A stretch of DNA of 64,000 nt, taken from NCBI RefSeq assembly GCF_949628265.1, contig NC_088788.1:6138001-6202000 (forward strand), written 5' to 3'. Each line of letters begins with the position of its first letter. Positions within the stretch are counted from its first letter, which is position 1. This stretch comes from Cloeon dipterum. Lineage: Eukaryota > Arthropoda > Insecta > Ephemeroptera > Baetidae. Under the pieces are notes generated by a model. It was not told where the DNA came from. It ran no database searches and was given only the letters and a program-made list of their open reading frames with translations. A program made the translations under genes and the position numbers. Of this stretch, positions 35,445 to 47,123 are shown one piece after another.

Positions 35445-35758
35445 TTTCGATCAGAAGCTAACTACTGAGTTGACCGGGAAAAAAAACGAAAATCCTTCTT
35501 AAGCCGAGTGGCTGCCGATTTTTTTTTTAAATGCGGTTCACCGCACTGACCGCGTACAAAGCTTAATGACTATTTGACAATAACTAAATTCCCAAAGTGG
35601 TCAAAAAAGTATATATAGGGTGTGCAGCCAAGAATTAAAATCTCACATTTAAAAGTTCATATCATTTTTAATGTTTCAAATATCATTTGGACTTGATAAA
35701 TCTTTAAAAAAAAATTTTTTTTTTCAGTAGCTCATGCCACTTTTGATCTTCCTTATTT

Positions 35759-36340
35759 TTAACATTTACGTCTCAAGCGGTTGATGTAGGTAAATCGCTG
35801 ACAAGAGCCACATTTGCATGGCGGAATTAGTTTCAAATCACAGTTCTGTGTGAATCTCGGAAGAAGGGTTAAAATTCCATTGATCGTCTTTTTTTGATAT
35901 GAATGATTATCAAAATGGGATCCAATCCAATGGAATTCAAGCTCGTCAGTGCGGTATTGACACAGTAGACAGTATTGTGACCCGCTTCCTTCGTCGATCG
36001 CGCCATTAAAGTTGACGCATTTGTGGTTTTCAAGCCGGTGATTATAAAAGACTCCTTTACATAATCTGCATTTGGACAGTTCACTGTCGAGATAAACTCC
36101 CACCGGTGCCATTATTTTTCTACCTTCAAAGTGATTAATGCTGTAGCAGCATGGTGTATCATTGTGTTGATTGTGATGCACGAGATTTATGTGCTCTTTG
36201 ATCTCCATCGAGTTTTCTTCACAAATCACACAAAAGCCAGTGGCATCATTAAGCTCGTCTGAGTACTCACTCTTTTCTAGCATCTCCCTTTTAGCTATAT
36301 CCTCGTTTATTCTTCTCAAAAAAGAATCCATTGCATTCAT
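35759..36340 (-). CDS. TF family protein 7
   Basis: 193 aa from the ATG after the TTTCAG acceptor, as in TF6. Finger A is GFCVICEENS...HINLVH, finger B CRLCKGVFYNHRLENHKC, the linker IDEGSGSQYCLLCQ, finger C ends HWIGSH, and the tail is PCKCGSCQRFTYINRLRRKC. The frame is intact although the esterase behind it (Est2) is destroyed, which suggests selection on the TF gene independent of the esterase. Confidence 0.83.
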   Translation of the reverse strand: MNAMDSFLRRINEDIAKREMLEKSEYSDELNDATGFCVICEENSMEIKEHINLVHHNQHNDTPCCYSINHFEGRKIMAPVGVYLDSELSKCRLCKGVFYNHRLENHKCVNFNGAIDEGSGSQYCLLCQYRTDELEFHWIGSHFDNHSYQKKTINGILTLLPRFTQNCDLKLIPPCKCGSCQRFTYINRLRRKC

Positions 36341-36837
36341 ATTGAATACTCTGAAACAATTTTTAATACAATTAATAGAGGACAATAAACTCATCTATAC
36401 ACCACCTGGTGATTTTCAAATCTTATAAAAATTACCTGAAATGTGTGAGTTTTTCCCCAGAAGAAGTTCTTTCAGGAGGTAAAAATCCCCGGAATTTCCT
36501 ATTTGACGTTGATCCAGTGATACGGTCTGCAAGAATTATCAATTATTAAAATGTATCTCATTAGTGTGATCAAAGTTCAAAAGTCAGAAAGTCGAGCTGT
36601 TGGTAAGAATATTTTACATAAATATTTCTATGACGTTCAAAAATTAATTTCTCTACCTATTCTTGGATATCAATGTCGACGTAGTGCTGGGTTATTTTCT
36701 CCTTACTTCAGCTCTCTCGCAGGGAAAATGATAGTGATTCCTTCCTTTTAGAAATATATCTGTTACGGAACGTTCATTGCTTGAATTTGTTGCATTCTAT
36801 CATACCACCAAAAATGATGCTAGGGAATAATTTAGTG

Positions 36838-38107
36838 TTCCTTTTCAATCCCAGCAAGCGAGGAACGTAGAAGTGTAGGTACCCTACAAATCAGTAACGG
36901 AATTTGATTTTTAATAATTAATATTGAGGGAATTTTAAAAAAATTCCAATGTGTGTTTTTTTCGTATCATCTTATTTCTCAAAAAATTATAGCAAATATA
37001 ATACCAACAATAATATAAAATAAATTTTTTTGTGTTTAATTTGTCGCATAAATACTCGGTCTGAACTGCCCAAACGGGTGCCTGCAGACCCAAATGTGGT
37101 GGTGTAGGCACCATCAAGCGCGACAGCAGGGTCTCTGCGTCTCTCGCGAACGGTCAGGGCGCTCGCCTCGTCCACCAGTTTCTGGATGTCTATAGATCTT
37201 TTCTTCATCCCAACTGTCCCCGCAGCCCAGGTTTTCCACAGCTCGCCCATAGACCTCGAAACCGTATTCCTGGAATGGCCAGTCGTTCAACGCACAGCCA
37301 CTTTGCAAAATCGCCTTGTGATATAGTCCTGAAAAATTACGTTTGGTTCGAAGAACTCGTAGAATTTAAATAGCATCGACTAATAATCATTTTTTCAATT
37401 GTTATATGTAAGAGGAAATAAATTTGTAGAAATTCCAGATAAGATTTTTAAACATTTTGATTATGAAAAAAATTTAGCAAGTCCTCGTGACCATATATAG
37501 AAAGGAAATTATGCAGGGATTGTATTACCTTTTGCCAGGCGTGCAGTAAGCATGAAATGAATGCTTGCTGCTCCAGCATTCCACCCAAACAGTTTCACAG
37601 AATTCGTGTTGCCACCAAATGACGCAATATTTTTCTAAACCCACTTCAAAGCATGGCTTTGGTCCCTAATTGCATAATTGCCTTGCAGCAAGTTCAACAG
37701 ACCTATATTGAGTAAAAAATACGCTGGTAATATTGCTCAAATTTGTACCTAAATGCCACCAGCACTTAAAAGAGCCTCAATTTAAATTATATATTTATAA
37801 AATATTGATCAAAACAAAAACAAAAGTAAATATTTATATTTTGTTTAAATCAATGTTTTAAATTTCTGGTTTGCTGTAGATCTGATGCACTAATCGTGAA
37901 TCTGAGATTTCCAACCGGCGGCACCGCATACGGAATTCCTTGGAATGCAGAAAAGTCTCGTTTGTTGAGTAAAGACTGCATGACCTTTCCGGTCAGGGTG
38001 CCCTGCTTAATGGCCACCGTAAGGGAGTTCCTCGGCTTTGGTCTCTGCTGCGTAGAAAGCTGCAGCAGAGAAAATAAGACGACCAGGACCGACCCATGTA
38101 GCTTCAT
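36838..38107 (-). pseudogene. Carboxylesterase pseudogene Est3
   Basis: Exon 1 (about 37895-38107) is open, but its donor reads ATTAGT instead of GTTAGT. Exons 2 and 3 are missing. Exon 4 (about 37528-37712) has an in-frame TAG at 37635-37637 and a GWNAG elbow, again Asn in place of Ser. Exon 5 is partial (about 37114-37330) with an internal deletion. A stub of exon 6 (about 36840-36873) joins the TF7 upstream module at the same breakpoint as in Est2. Confidence 0.88.
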
Positions 38108-38416
38108 TTTCGATCAGAAAGCTATTAACTACTGAGTTGACCGGAAAAAACGAAAATCCTTCTTAAGCCGAGTGGCTCCCGATTTTATTTTTGAATGCGG
38201 TTCACCACTGACCTTGAGCAAAGCCTAATGACGAATTGACAATAACAAAATACCCAGGAAGAGGTTAAAACAGTGCATAGTGTGCGGCCACGAATTAAAA
38301 TCTCACATTTACAAGATCATTTCGTTTTTAATTTATTTTTAATATATCATATATTATAGACTTGATAATTCTTTGAAATGAAATTTTTCAGTAGATCATG
38401 CCACTTTTGATCTTCC

Positions 38417-39004
38417 TTATTTTTTACATTTACGTCTCATGCGGTTGATGTAGGTAAATCGCTGACAAGAGCCACATTCGCAAGACAGAATTAGTTCCAA
38501 ATCGCAGTCCTGTGTGAATCTCGGAAGAAGGGTTAAAATTCCATTGATCGTCTTTTTTTGATATGAATAATTATCAAAATGGGATCCAATCCAATGGAAT
38601 TCAAGCTCGTCAGTGCGGTATTGACACAGTAGACAGTATTGTGACCCACTTCCTTCGTCGATCGCGCCATCAGAATTGCCGCATCTGTGGTTTTCAAGCC
38701 GGTGATTGTAATAGACTCCCTTGCATAATCCGCATTTTGACAGTTCACTGTCGAGATAAACTCCCACCGGTGCCATTATTCTTCTATCTTCAAACTGATT
38801 AATGCTGTAGCAGCATGGTGTATCATAGTGTTCATTGTGATGCACGATAGCAATGTGTTCTTCGATGTTCGTCGAGTTTTCTTCACAAATCACACAAAAG
38901 CCAGAGTCATCATTGAATTCGTCCGAGTTCACATACTTTTCTAGCATCTGCCTTTTATTTATACCCTCGTTTATTCTTTCGAAAAAAGAATGCATTGCAT
39001 TCAT
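38417..39004 (-). CDS. TF family protein 8
   Basis: 195 aa from the ATG after the TTTCAG acceptor. Finger A is GFCVICEENS...HIAIVH, finger B CGLCKGVYYNHRLENHRC, the linker IDEGSGSQYCLLCQ, finger C ends HWIGSH, and the tail is SCECGSCQRFTYINRMRRKC. All finger ligands are intact. It heads the Est3 pseudogene unit, and its upstream module is at 39285-39460. Confidence 0.83.
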   Translation of the reverse strand: MNAMHSFFERINEGINKRQMLEKYVNSDEFNDDSGFCVICEENSTNIEEHIAIVHHNEHYDTPCCYSINQFEDRRIMAPVGVYLDSELSKCGLCKGVYYNHRLENHRCGNSDGAIDEGSGSQYCLLCQYRTDELEFHWIGSHFDNYSYQKKTINGILTLLPRFTQDCDLELILSCECGSCQRFTYINRMRRKCKK

Positions 39005-40144
39005 CTTGAATACTCTGAAACAATTTTTAATACAATTAATAGAGGACAATAAACTCATCTATACACCACCTGGTGATTTTCAAATCATTTAAAAATTACC
39101 TGAAAAGTGTGAGTTTTTTCCCAGAAGAAGTTCTTTCAAGAGGTAAAAATCCCCGGAATTTTCTAGTTGACGTTGATCCAGTGATACGGTCTGCAAGAAT
39201 TATCAAAAAAAGTCAGAAAGTCGAGCTGATTGTGAGAATAATTTACATAAATATTTCAATGACGTTCAAAAATTAATTTCTGTACCTATTCTTGGATATC
39301 AATGTCGACGTAGTGCTGGGTTATTTTCTCCTTACTTCAGCTCTCTTGCAGGGAAAATGATAGTGATTCCTCCCTTTAGAAAAATACCTGTTACGCAAAG
39401 TCCATTGCTTAAATTTGTTGCATTCTATCATACCACCAAAAATGATGCTAGGGAATAATTTAGGAATTTCGATCGAATTAGGAAAGCGATTTTTGTCGGT
39501 CTTTGCTCTTATTATCAGCGCAGAAGGCACTGCCAAAAATTGTATTATCTTTTTTTTTATTTATTTATTTTCAATCCTTTAACTGTGTTATTTAATAGTA
39601 GAACGTTGGCTCATGCTGTTAAAGGCATTCTTAGAACGGTGTCGTGAAATTATACTCGGCTTGAACTGCCCCAACGCGCGCCTTAAGTTCTGCTGTGATA
39701 TATTTGAGTACTTTTTAAATCTATTCCTCTATGGTTGCCAAATGCTAGTGATAGCTAAAGGGGACTAATCGTTCGACTGTTTCAAAACGCTAGAATATAA
39801 TATAGCTCAATGGACTTGGCACTTGCTGGTTTTCGCACCTTTTCAGCGGCTTTAGGGACAAATGTCTGGCGTTTAAATAAAAGTTGTTGGCGCGGGGAAG
39901 AGAAAAATATCCACTTTGGGCTCAGAGTTGTTGATAAATATATAGTTTGATCTGGAAAGACTATATGGCACTAAATTTACGTGATTCACTGATATTTTTA
40001 TTAATGATAAAATAAATAAGCCACTAGAATGAAACTATGCATAATTGCTATTTTTATGCATGCAATCGTTTATTAGTTTGATTAATATAAAAATATTAAC
40101 GGAGAGTTCACCTGCTTTGATTTAATTTTATAAATTTTTACCTA

Positions 40145-40305
40145 ATGGCCTATCGGGATTTGGAGAAATTCCGTGGGATGATTTCATCGTCGCTCTCCAT
40201 GCACTCTCCGGATTTTGTTTCGCAATCGGAGCCGAACAAACCCTGGCTGCAAAGGCGTAAAAGCGACTCACCTCCGCAATCACCTCTCAGGACTTTGTCA
40301 ATGTG
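40145..40305 (+). pseudogene. Exon remnant, copy 2
   Basis: One open frame reads MAYRDLEKFRGMISSS ... LQRRKSDSPPQSPLRTLS and ends at a good donor (ATGTG/GTGAGT). The counterpart at 28847 has the acceptor but no donor, so together they outline one internal exon of an unknown gene. It was carried along when the esterase unit was duplicated. The surrounding 39855-40320 matches 28553-29030. Confidence 0.45.
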
Positions 40306-40502
40306 GTGAGTACAAAAACTTCAAATTATTATAATGCTCTAGAAATATTTATTTTTATTTGAAATGGAATAGAAAAAGCTAATCTAAAAGACCGTTTTTT
40401 AAAATTAAAAAAATTATTTAACAATAAACGACATTCAGAAAAAATAATTTGCATATGACTTTATAATACATTTTCCTGTTCTTGGCTAAAGATTTACTAG
40501 TT

Positions 40503-43500
40503 TTAATGAAACCCAGCTGTTCGTTTTACGCGTTTAGGGACATCATATACGCTGTCAGAGACATCTGCGTGGCCTTTAAAGTACACGGAATATTCCCTGA
40601 TGAGTTTGATCCAGAACTGCATGCGTTTGTCGTTGAGACTCCTGTCGTTCATGACCAGCTTTTCTCCCAGGTCCAAGTAGCTTGTGACTATTTTTTCTGG
40701 CGCGTTGCTCGATTTGCGCACCGGCAGCCACTTGACGCCGCTTGTTGCGTCCGGAGTCGGGTTCCTAAATGCGTGTTGTTATTTAAATATTCAAGGGAGG
40801 AAATATACTCGTACCCTTTCTCTGCGAAGTTGGCCCACAGGGTCGTGATCTGGCTGATGAAGGCTCTGTCCCGGGCAGGAGCGCGCTGCCACGAGTCGGA
40901 AATGTTCATCGTGAACAGATAGCCCAGGTCGTCGCCGTGGGAAATTCCTATAATTATTTAATCATTTTTCACAATTGGTTTTTGAAAATTAAAAAATATT
41001 CAAAATACAAATTTACACTCTTAAATGAATTATTATTTTTGAGAAATTAATTAAAATTTGGATAACCAGTTTTCATTCAAAACCAAATTTAGATAGTGCA
41101 CGTAAAATAGCTTAATTGAGATTTATCTGTCCTCTTTTTCATTTTATTTGGATTAATTTTTCATTTAAAATCGATACGAACCTGTCCTGTTGGTTGGCAC
41201 GCGGCTCTTGATCAAACTAGTGATAGAGCCGTTGAACGATAACTGATAATAGAAAACCGGACTCTTCCTGTTCTTTTTGGTAACCAAGTCTCTCACCAGC
41301 CAGTCCACTCCAAGCGTGTATTCAGCGTCTGAAGCCATCTGTTGAATTTAATTAATTTAACTTCAATTATTAGAAATTAAAAATATATACCAGGAGATAT
41401 TGCTCCGTTTCATCAACAGGCATGGATTTGTAGTAAGTTGATATTTGTTTCCACGCATTTTCAAACTGGGAAGTGTTTCTCTTTAGTCCTAACAAGCGAG
41501 GAACATAGAAGTCCCTGTTTTCGGTGAATTCCTTTGTCAGGTCGAGCGGACGAAGCACTAAAATTTCACAAATTTGATTTATTTAATCAACATTGGGAGG
41601 AAATTTTAAATAAATACTAAAATTTGTGTTTGTCATGTTCCATTCGAAATTTCTCAAAAATCTATTGCAATATAATCCCACGAAATAAACTTATTTAACA
41701 TGTTTATATTGAAACAAATTTTTCTCCCAAAATTTTCTTACTATATTATATTATTGTGTAAAAATTAAAATTTTATGAATGAGTTGTCCGTCCTAATTTT
41801 AGGCAATTTTAATTAATATCAAACGTCAAACTAAGAAACTCATTTCACTTCATTTAGTAAAAAATTACTATCATAAAATAGACTCACAAATCATGTTGAG
41901 CATGCCCTCGCGAGTGGTGACCCCGGCCATGATGGGCACGTCTGGCAGGGCAAGCATGTCATGGTTTTTGAAAAGCACTTCTCGCTTGTTGGCACTCTCG
42001 AGCGAGACAGCAGGGTCTCTGCGTCTCTCGCGAACGGTCAGGGCGCTCGCCTCGTCCACCAGTTTCTGAATGTCTAAACCGCGCAGGCATTTCAGCTTTT
42101 CTTCATTCCCACCTTTCCCGCAGCCCAGATTTTCCACAGCTCGCGCATAAACCTGGAAGCCGTTCGCCTGGAATGCCCAGTCGTTCAACGCACAGCCACT
42201 TTGCAAAATCGCCTTGTGGTATAGTCCTGAAAAATTACAGTAGGCTCAAAAAACACAAAATCTTTAACCAATTCATTAATCAATAATTTAGAGACGATAA
42301 ATTTCTCAGAAATCTAGATAAAATCTCAATTTTTGATATTTTAAACCTTTTTGAGTATATAAAAATTCTAGAGAGTCTAATTTGACCGTAATAATGGAAG
42401 GAAATGATGCGTGGATTGTATTACCTTTGGCCAGGGGTGAAATAAGCATGAAATGAATGCTTGCTGCTCCAGCACTCCACCCAAACAGTGTTACAGAATT
42501 CGGGTCGCCACCAAATGCCGCAATGTTTTTCTGAACCCACTTCAAAGCTAGGATTTGGTCCCTAATTAAGTAATTACCGTGCAGATCTTTAGTGCCCAGG
42601 TTCAACAGACCTAAATTGAGTAAAAAAACATGAATTTTAGCTGGAAATATTGCTTCTTTTTGTATTCAAATACTCCCAGTACAAACGGAGCCTTCAAGAT
42701 CAATACAAAATTATTTTGCTGACTCTTAATTTTTTTTCTCTTGAAGGAATGAAGAAACTCGAACGAGATTTGCATAAGAAAAAAAATTTAAAAGATTCTT
42801 GAAACTTTTCATCCCTTAGAAAATAAAAAATGCACCCAAACAAATAAATTTCATCCGTTAAACGAATATTTTAGAGGGTATAAACTCTATTTTTTAATTA
42901 TTGCAATCCTTTATTTTTGAATAATTTCATTTTTCCAACCACCCATTAATAAAATTTAACGTACCAACGAGTCCGAGTCTGTAGTTTAGAGTGACGAGGA
43001 CAATGTCCTTGTCCATCAAAATCTCCGGACCCGTGAGTTGGGCGCTGCTCGACTCTGCCACCATTCCACCGCCGTGGATCCACACCATCACCGGCAGCGG
43101 CCGTTTAGATTTTATCTACAGACTTTAAAATTAATAAATGATGCGGGCGGTGATTCTGAACTCACTTGGGGTGTGTAGACGTTGAGAAAAAGGCAGTCTT
43201 CAGAGCCAGAAAAGATTCGGGTAATGTGGTTGTACTGCGAACAGTCATTACCCTCCTGCGTGGCCATCAAGGTGCCTTTCCATCCCTTATGCTCAACCGG
43301 GTCCTAAATTTAAAAATATCAGCTTCCTTGATTTCTTGGTTAATTGTGAAAAGGGTTAAAGACGTTCATTTTATTTTACGAATGTGGTTTTCATATAATT
43401 TCAAAGCCAAAAGGGCGGTTAATAGTGTTTTCATGTTTAAGCTTTGTTTTATTTTTAATTATTTATTCACTAACCGTGAATCTGAGATTTCCAACCGGCG

Positions 43501-43687
43501 GCACCGCATACGGGATTCCTTGGAATGCAGAAAAGTCTCGTTTGTTGAGTAAAGACTGCATGACCTTTCCGGTCAGGGTGCCCTGCTTAATGGTCACCGT
43601 AAGGGAGTTCCTCGGCTTTGGTCTCTGCTGCGTAGAAAGCTGCAGCAGAGAAAATAAGGCGACCAGGACCGACCCATGTAGCTTCAT
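40503..43687 (-). CDS. Carboxylesterase Est4, catalytic residues intact
   Basis: Nine exons (43475-43687, 43166-43303, 42965-43115, 42425-42610, 41888-42226, 41391-41557, 41182-41338, 40815-40947, 40503-40764) join in frame to 581 aa. It has a signal peptide ([20 protein letters not shown]), [12 protein letters not shown], an HGGG oxyanion hole, a GWSAG nucleophile elbow with Ser213, Glu at about 336 (TTREGM) and His at about 454 (GISHGDD). This is a complete catalytic set for a secreted serine carboxylesterase. GWSAG is an unusual elbow; most insect esterases have GESAG or GQSAG. The substrate cannot be told. The last exon has a different C-terminus from Est1. It lies 303 bp downstream of TF9. 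Confidence 0.92.
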
Positions 43688-43989
43688 TTTCGATCAGAAG
43701 CCAACTACTGAGTTGACCGGAAAAAAAACAACAATCCTTTATATGCTGATTGTGAGTGGCTCCGGATTTTAATTTTGAATGCGGTTCACCGCACTGACCT
43801 TGTACAAAGCTAAACGTCGAATTGACAAAAACAAAATTCCCGAGTGGTTAAAAAAGTGTATAATATGGTGTGCAGCCAAGAATTAAAATATAAAATTTAC
43901 AAGTTTCGTTTTAATATTTTAAATATCACTTGGACCTGATAATTTATAAAATGAAATTTTTAAGTAGCCCCTCCCCCACTCGATCTTCC

Positions 43990-44577
43990 TTATTTTTTAC
44001 ATTTACGTCTCATGCGTTTGATGTAGGTAAATCGCTGACATGAGCCACATTCGCAAGACGGAATTAGTTCCAAGTCACAATCTTGTGTGAATCTCGGAAG
44101 AAGGGTTAAAATTCCATTGATGATTCGTATGTGATATGAATAATTATCAAAATGAGATCCAATCCAATGGAATTCAAGCTCGTCAGTGCGGTATTGACAA
44201 AGTAGACAGTATTGTGACCCGCTTCCTTCGTCGATCGCGCCACCAGGATTGCCGCATCTGTGGTTTTCAAGCCGGTGATTGTAATAGACTCCTTTACATA
44301 ATCTGCATTTGGAAAGTTCACTGTCGAGATACACTCCCACCGGTGCCATTATTCTTCTATCTTCAAACTGATTAATGCTGTAGCAGCATGGTGTATCATT
44401 GTGTTTGTTGTGATGCACGAGATTCATGTGCTCTTCGATCTCCATCGAGTTTTCTTCACAAATCACACAAAAGCCAGAGTCATCATTGAATTCGTCTGAG
44501 TTCACATACTTTTCTAGCATCTTCCTTTTAGCTATTTCCTCTGCAATTTTTTCGAAAACAGGATGCATAAGAATCAT
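43990..44577 (-). CDS. TF family protein 9
   Basis: 195 aa from the ATG after GTTTCAG. Finger A is GFCVICEENS...HMNLVH, finger B CRLCKGVYYNHRLENHRC, the linker IDEGSGSQYCLLCQ, finger C ends HWIGSH, and the tail is SCECGSCQRFTYIKRMRRKC. The leader (MILMHPVFEKIAEE) differs from TF6-TF8, while the finger region is nearly the same. It heads the unit with the active-looking Est4, and its 5' flank lacks most of the conserved upstream module. Confidence 0.83.
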   Translation of the reverse strand: MILMHPVFEKIAEEIAKRKMLEKYVNSDEFNDDSGFCVICEENSMEIEEHMNLVHHNKHNDTPCCYSINQFEDRRIMAPVGVYLDSELSKCRLCKGVYYNHRLENHRCGNPGGAIDEGSGSQYCLLCQYRTDELEFHWIGSHFDNYSYHIRIINGILTLLPRFTQDCDLELIPSCECGSCQRFTYIKRMRRKCKK

Positions 44578-44639
44578 CTTGAATGCTGAAACAAATTTAA
44601 TAAAATTTATACAAGACCATAATAAACTCAACTACCCAG

Positions 44640-47123
44640 GGGATTTTCAAATCATATAAATATATTACCTGAAAGTGTGAGTTTGTTTCCAGAAGAATTC
44701 AAGAGGCAAAAATCCCTGGGGTGGAATCAAGGGAATATACCTGTTGAAAATAAATAAAAATTAAATAGTTTCAATAAATTAACAAACGACAGGAAAAGCA
44801 TATTGGTTTCTTAAAATGTTCCTCCTCGTGATTCAAATCGCACTGCAGGAATATTCGGACGGCATCTGGGAATCGCTCTTTCCTACCTTTGAAGCAAAGT
44901 TGCCTAGTTTTTTTCCACATTTACATCCTCATATTTAACTCAAGACAGAAAATTGATTCGTTTTTTTTTAATTTTTGTTTAATTGACACGATTTAATCCA
45001 ATTACAAATATTTATGTAAAGTCGTGATGGAATTTTTTTGAAAACCATCAATTCATTTCCCAGCAAAAAGTAAGAGCTTCCCTTTGTAGAAAATTAAGAA
45101 GTGTGTGATTCTGAATTCTTCAGTCTCATCTCTCAGTTGTTGATGGCATAGCGTTGCATACTGCAAAAATCAAAACAAACATTTTGTATCATGGGATTTT
45201 CTAAAATGTAATTAATCCTTGATTTAAATTTGAACAAGTTAAATTCAATTAAATTTTGTTTTACTCAAAGCTATCGTCCAGATTATTAATAACATTAGAA
45301 TATTCCTAATCAAATCTATTTGTTGTCTAAAAATGTGAACAATTAAATGTATAATTCAGCTTTGCTTTATTTTCACACAAAAATCGCCCGAAAAAGAAGT
45401 CCAAATCTTGTGTAAATGGTTCATATACACCAAAAAGTTCATGTCAATAAAAAATACTTTAAAGAGCGAGTCTCTGGCAATAGGTCCTAATATATAGAGT
45501 CGCGCTGTTCAGCAGACCAACGCGCGTTCGCCCTGCGCAGATCCACGTCCATATCTTTTCCCATGTTAAATGAGTTTCTATTAGCGGCTCTGTGTCAATA
45601 TTACTGAAAAGCTATCCACGTCTGTTGGTTATAAGTCGAAACCAAGGCCAAATGCAATGAAAAATTGCGTTCAAAAAGTGTCTGGGATAAAAGCTCACTT
45701 GGCTCCATCCCGCAATCTCATTTCAATGAAAACAGTTCTTTTTTTTGCTCTTTTTATCCCTGTCCGAGGACCGGAGGACCGGGAAGGGCGCGCACTGCAC
45801 TAGCACGAATGCTGAAACCCGGGTCCCAATAACACCGCGAACGGATTGAATGGGCGCACCAGGCCGCACAGGGACCCAGCCCACTCAAGGGCCACTTGCC
45901 TCCGCACCGAGGACTGCTGCTTGAAACGCTAGACATTCGTCCCGTGAAGCCAAATCACGCATGCTGGAAAGGTGCAAACCAGCCCGTTGAGCAATTTGAG
46001 CAATTCGAGTAAATAAACCAACCACTTTTTGCCATTTCTGACATTGGGTAGCCGGTATTAGATCTCCAAACTGCTCAAATACCTCACATTGCTTTTACAC
46101 TCCTGAGAATGCCTTAACAATGCGAGCCAATAACGGGCTGGTTTAACATTCTTCATAACATTATCTCGTTTTCTGCCTTTCCCACTGGTTTTCAATTTGA
46201 TTAATCACGATAGCATATTATTGAGGTTATTTTAAACTAAATGGTGTGTGGTGCATAAATATTGTTCGTTATAATTATTTCACATATATGCGTCAAAAAT
46301 TAAATGGAATATATAATTTCTGGTATTTAAATTTAATAAAATGAAAAGTTGTAAGTCAATGAATTCAGTTTTTTTGTCAGATTCAGATAAAGAATATAGT
46401 TACAAGCGAGACAAAAGGTTTTTGTATCAGTATAAAATAATTTTACCAATAGAGCTCTCGTAAGATAAAAAGAGCCTTGTTAAGATGCCAACACAAGCGG
46501 ATCCTCGGTTATGATTTAGTCTGACTTTGAAATTTCCCTGGATCTCTCTATATGCTGCTTTTCTATTATCATTCCACCCACTAAAACTTAAAGCAATTCG
46601 AGTTCGTTTAACAGTGCAGAACCCGATTCAAAGGGGTGAGTCCAGCTGTCATTCATTATTTTAAAACAATTTCAAACCTAGTATTTGATTAAAATCCGAT
46701 CGGATTACAACTGTAAAAATTAAATTACCTAAATTCTTAACACGGATTTTGGTCGGTCTTCAATATATCTACCCTCCTCTTTTCCCCCACACCAACGATA
46801 TCAATTTATTATTGTTATAAAATATTAATTGTTTTTTGTTTTACACGCATTCCTCTTGTACACGAGTTTTTCTAAAATTATTAATTCAATATGAGTGTAA
46901 TTAAAAACCAAAAATATGTTTTGTACAAATTTTAATAATAAGTTTAGTGGCGGTTTTCAAAATGTGCATGGAAATAATACGTAATCGTGTGGCAAGGGGA
47001 AAACGTTTTAAGGAAATTGATTGACACATTTCTTGGCATTTGAATACATCAATTCTGTGGAATTTCCGCACAATTTTTAACTTGCTCTGTTATTGCTCGA
47101 CATTTGAACATTTCTCTACAATA
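44640..47123. other. Intergenic between array and first LRR gene
   Basis: Contains repeat B copy 2 and a palindromic GAGTCGCGCTG / CAACGCGCGTTCGC patch near 45495-45560, which recurs inverted at 49920-49990. From about 46170 to 46280 there is a block shared with the 5' flanks of the other LRR copies (58858-58960 and 61838-61950). No other gene is supported. Confidence 0.5.
45747..46152 (-). repeat. Dispersed repeat B, copy 2
   Basis: Reverse complement of 50310-50688 over about 400 bp, starting CCCGTTATTGGCTCGCATT and ending CAGGGATAAAAAGAGC plus an A-run. It forms an inverted pair with that copy around the first LRR gene. Confidence 0.8.
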
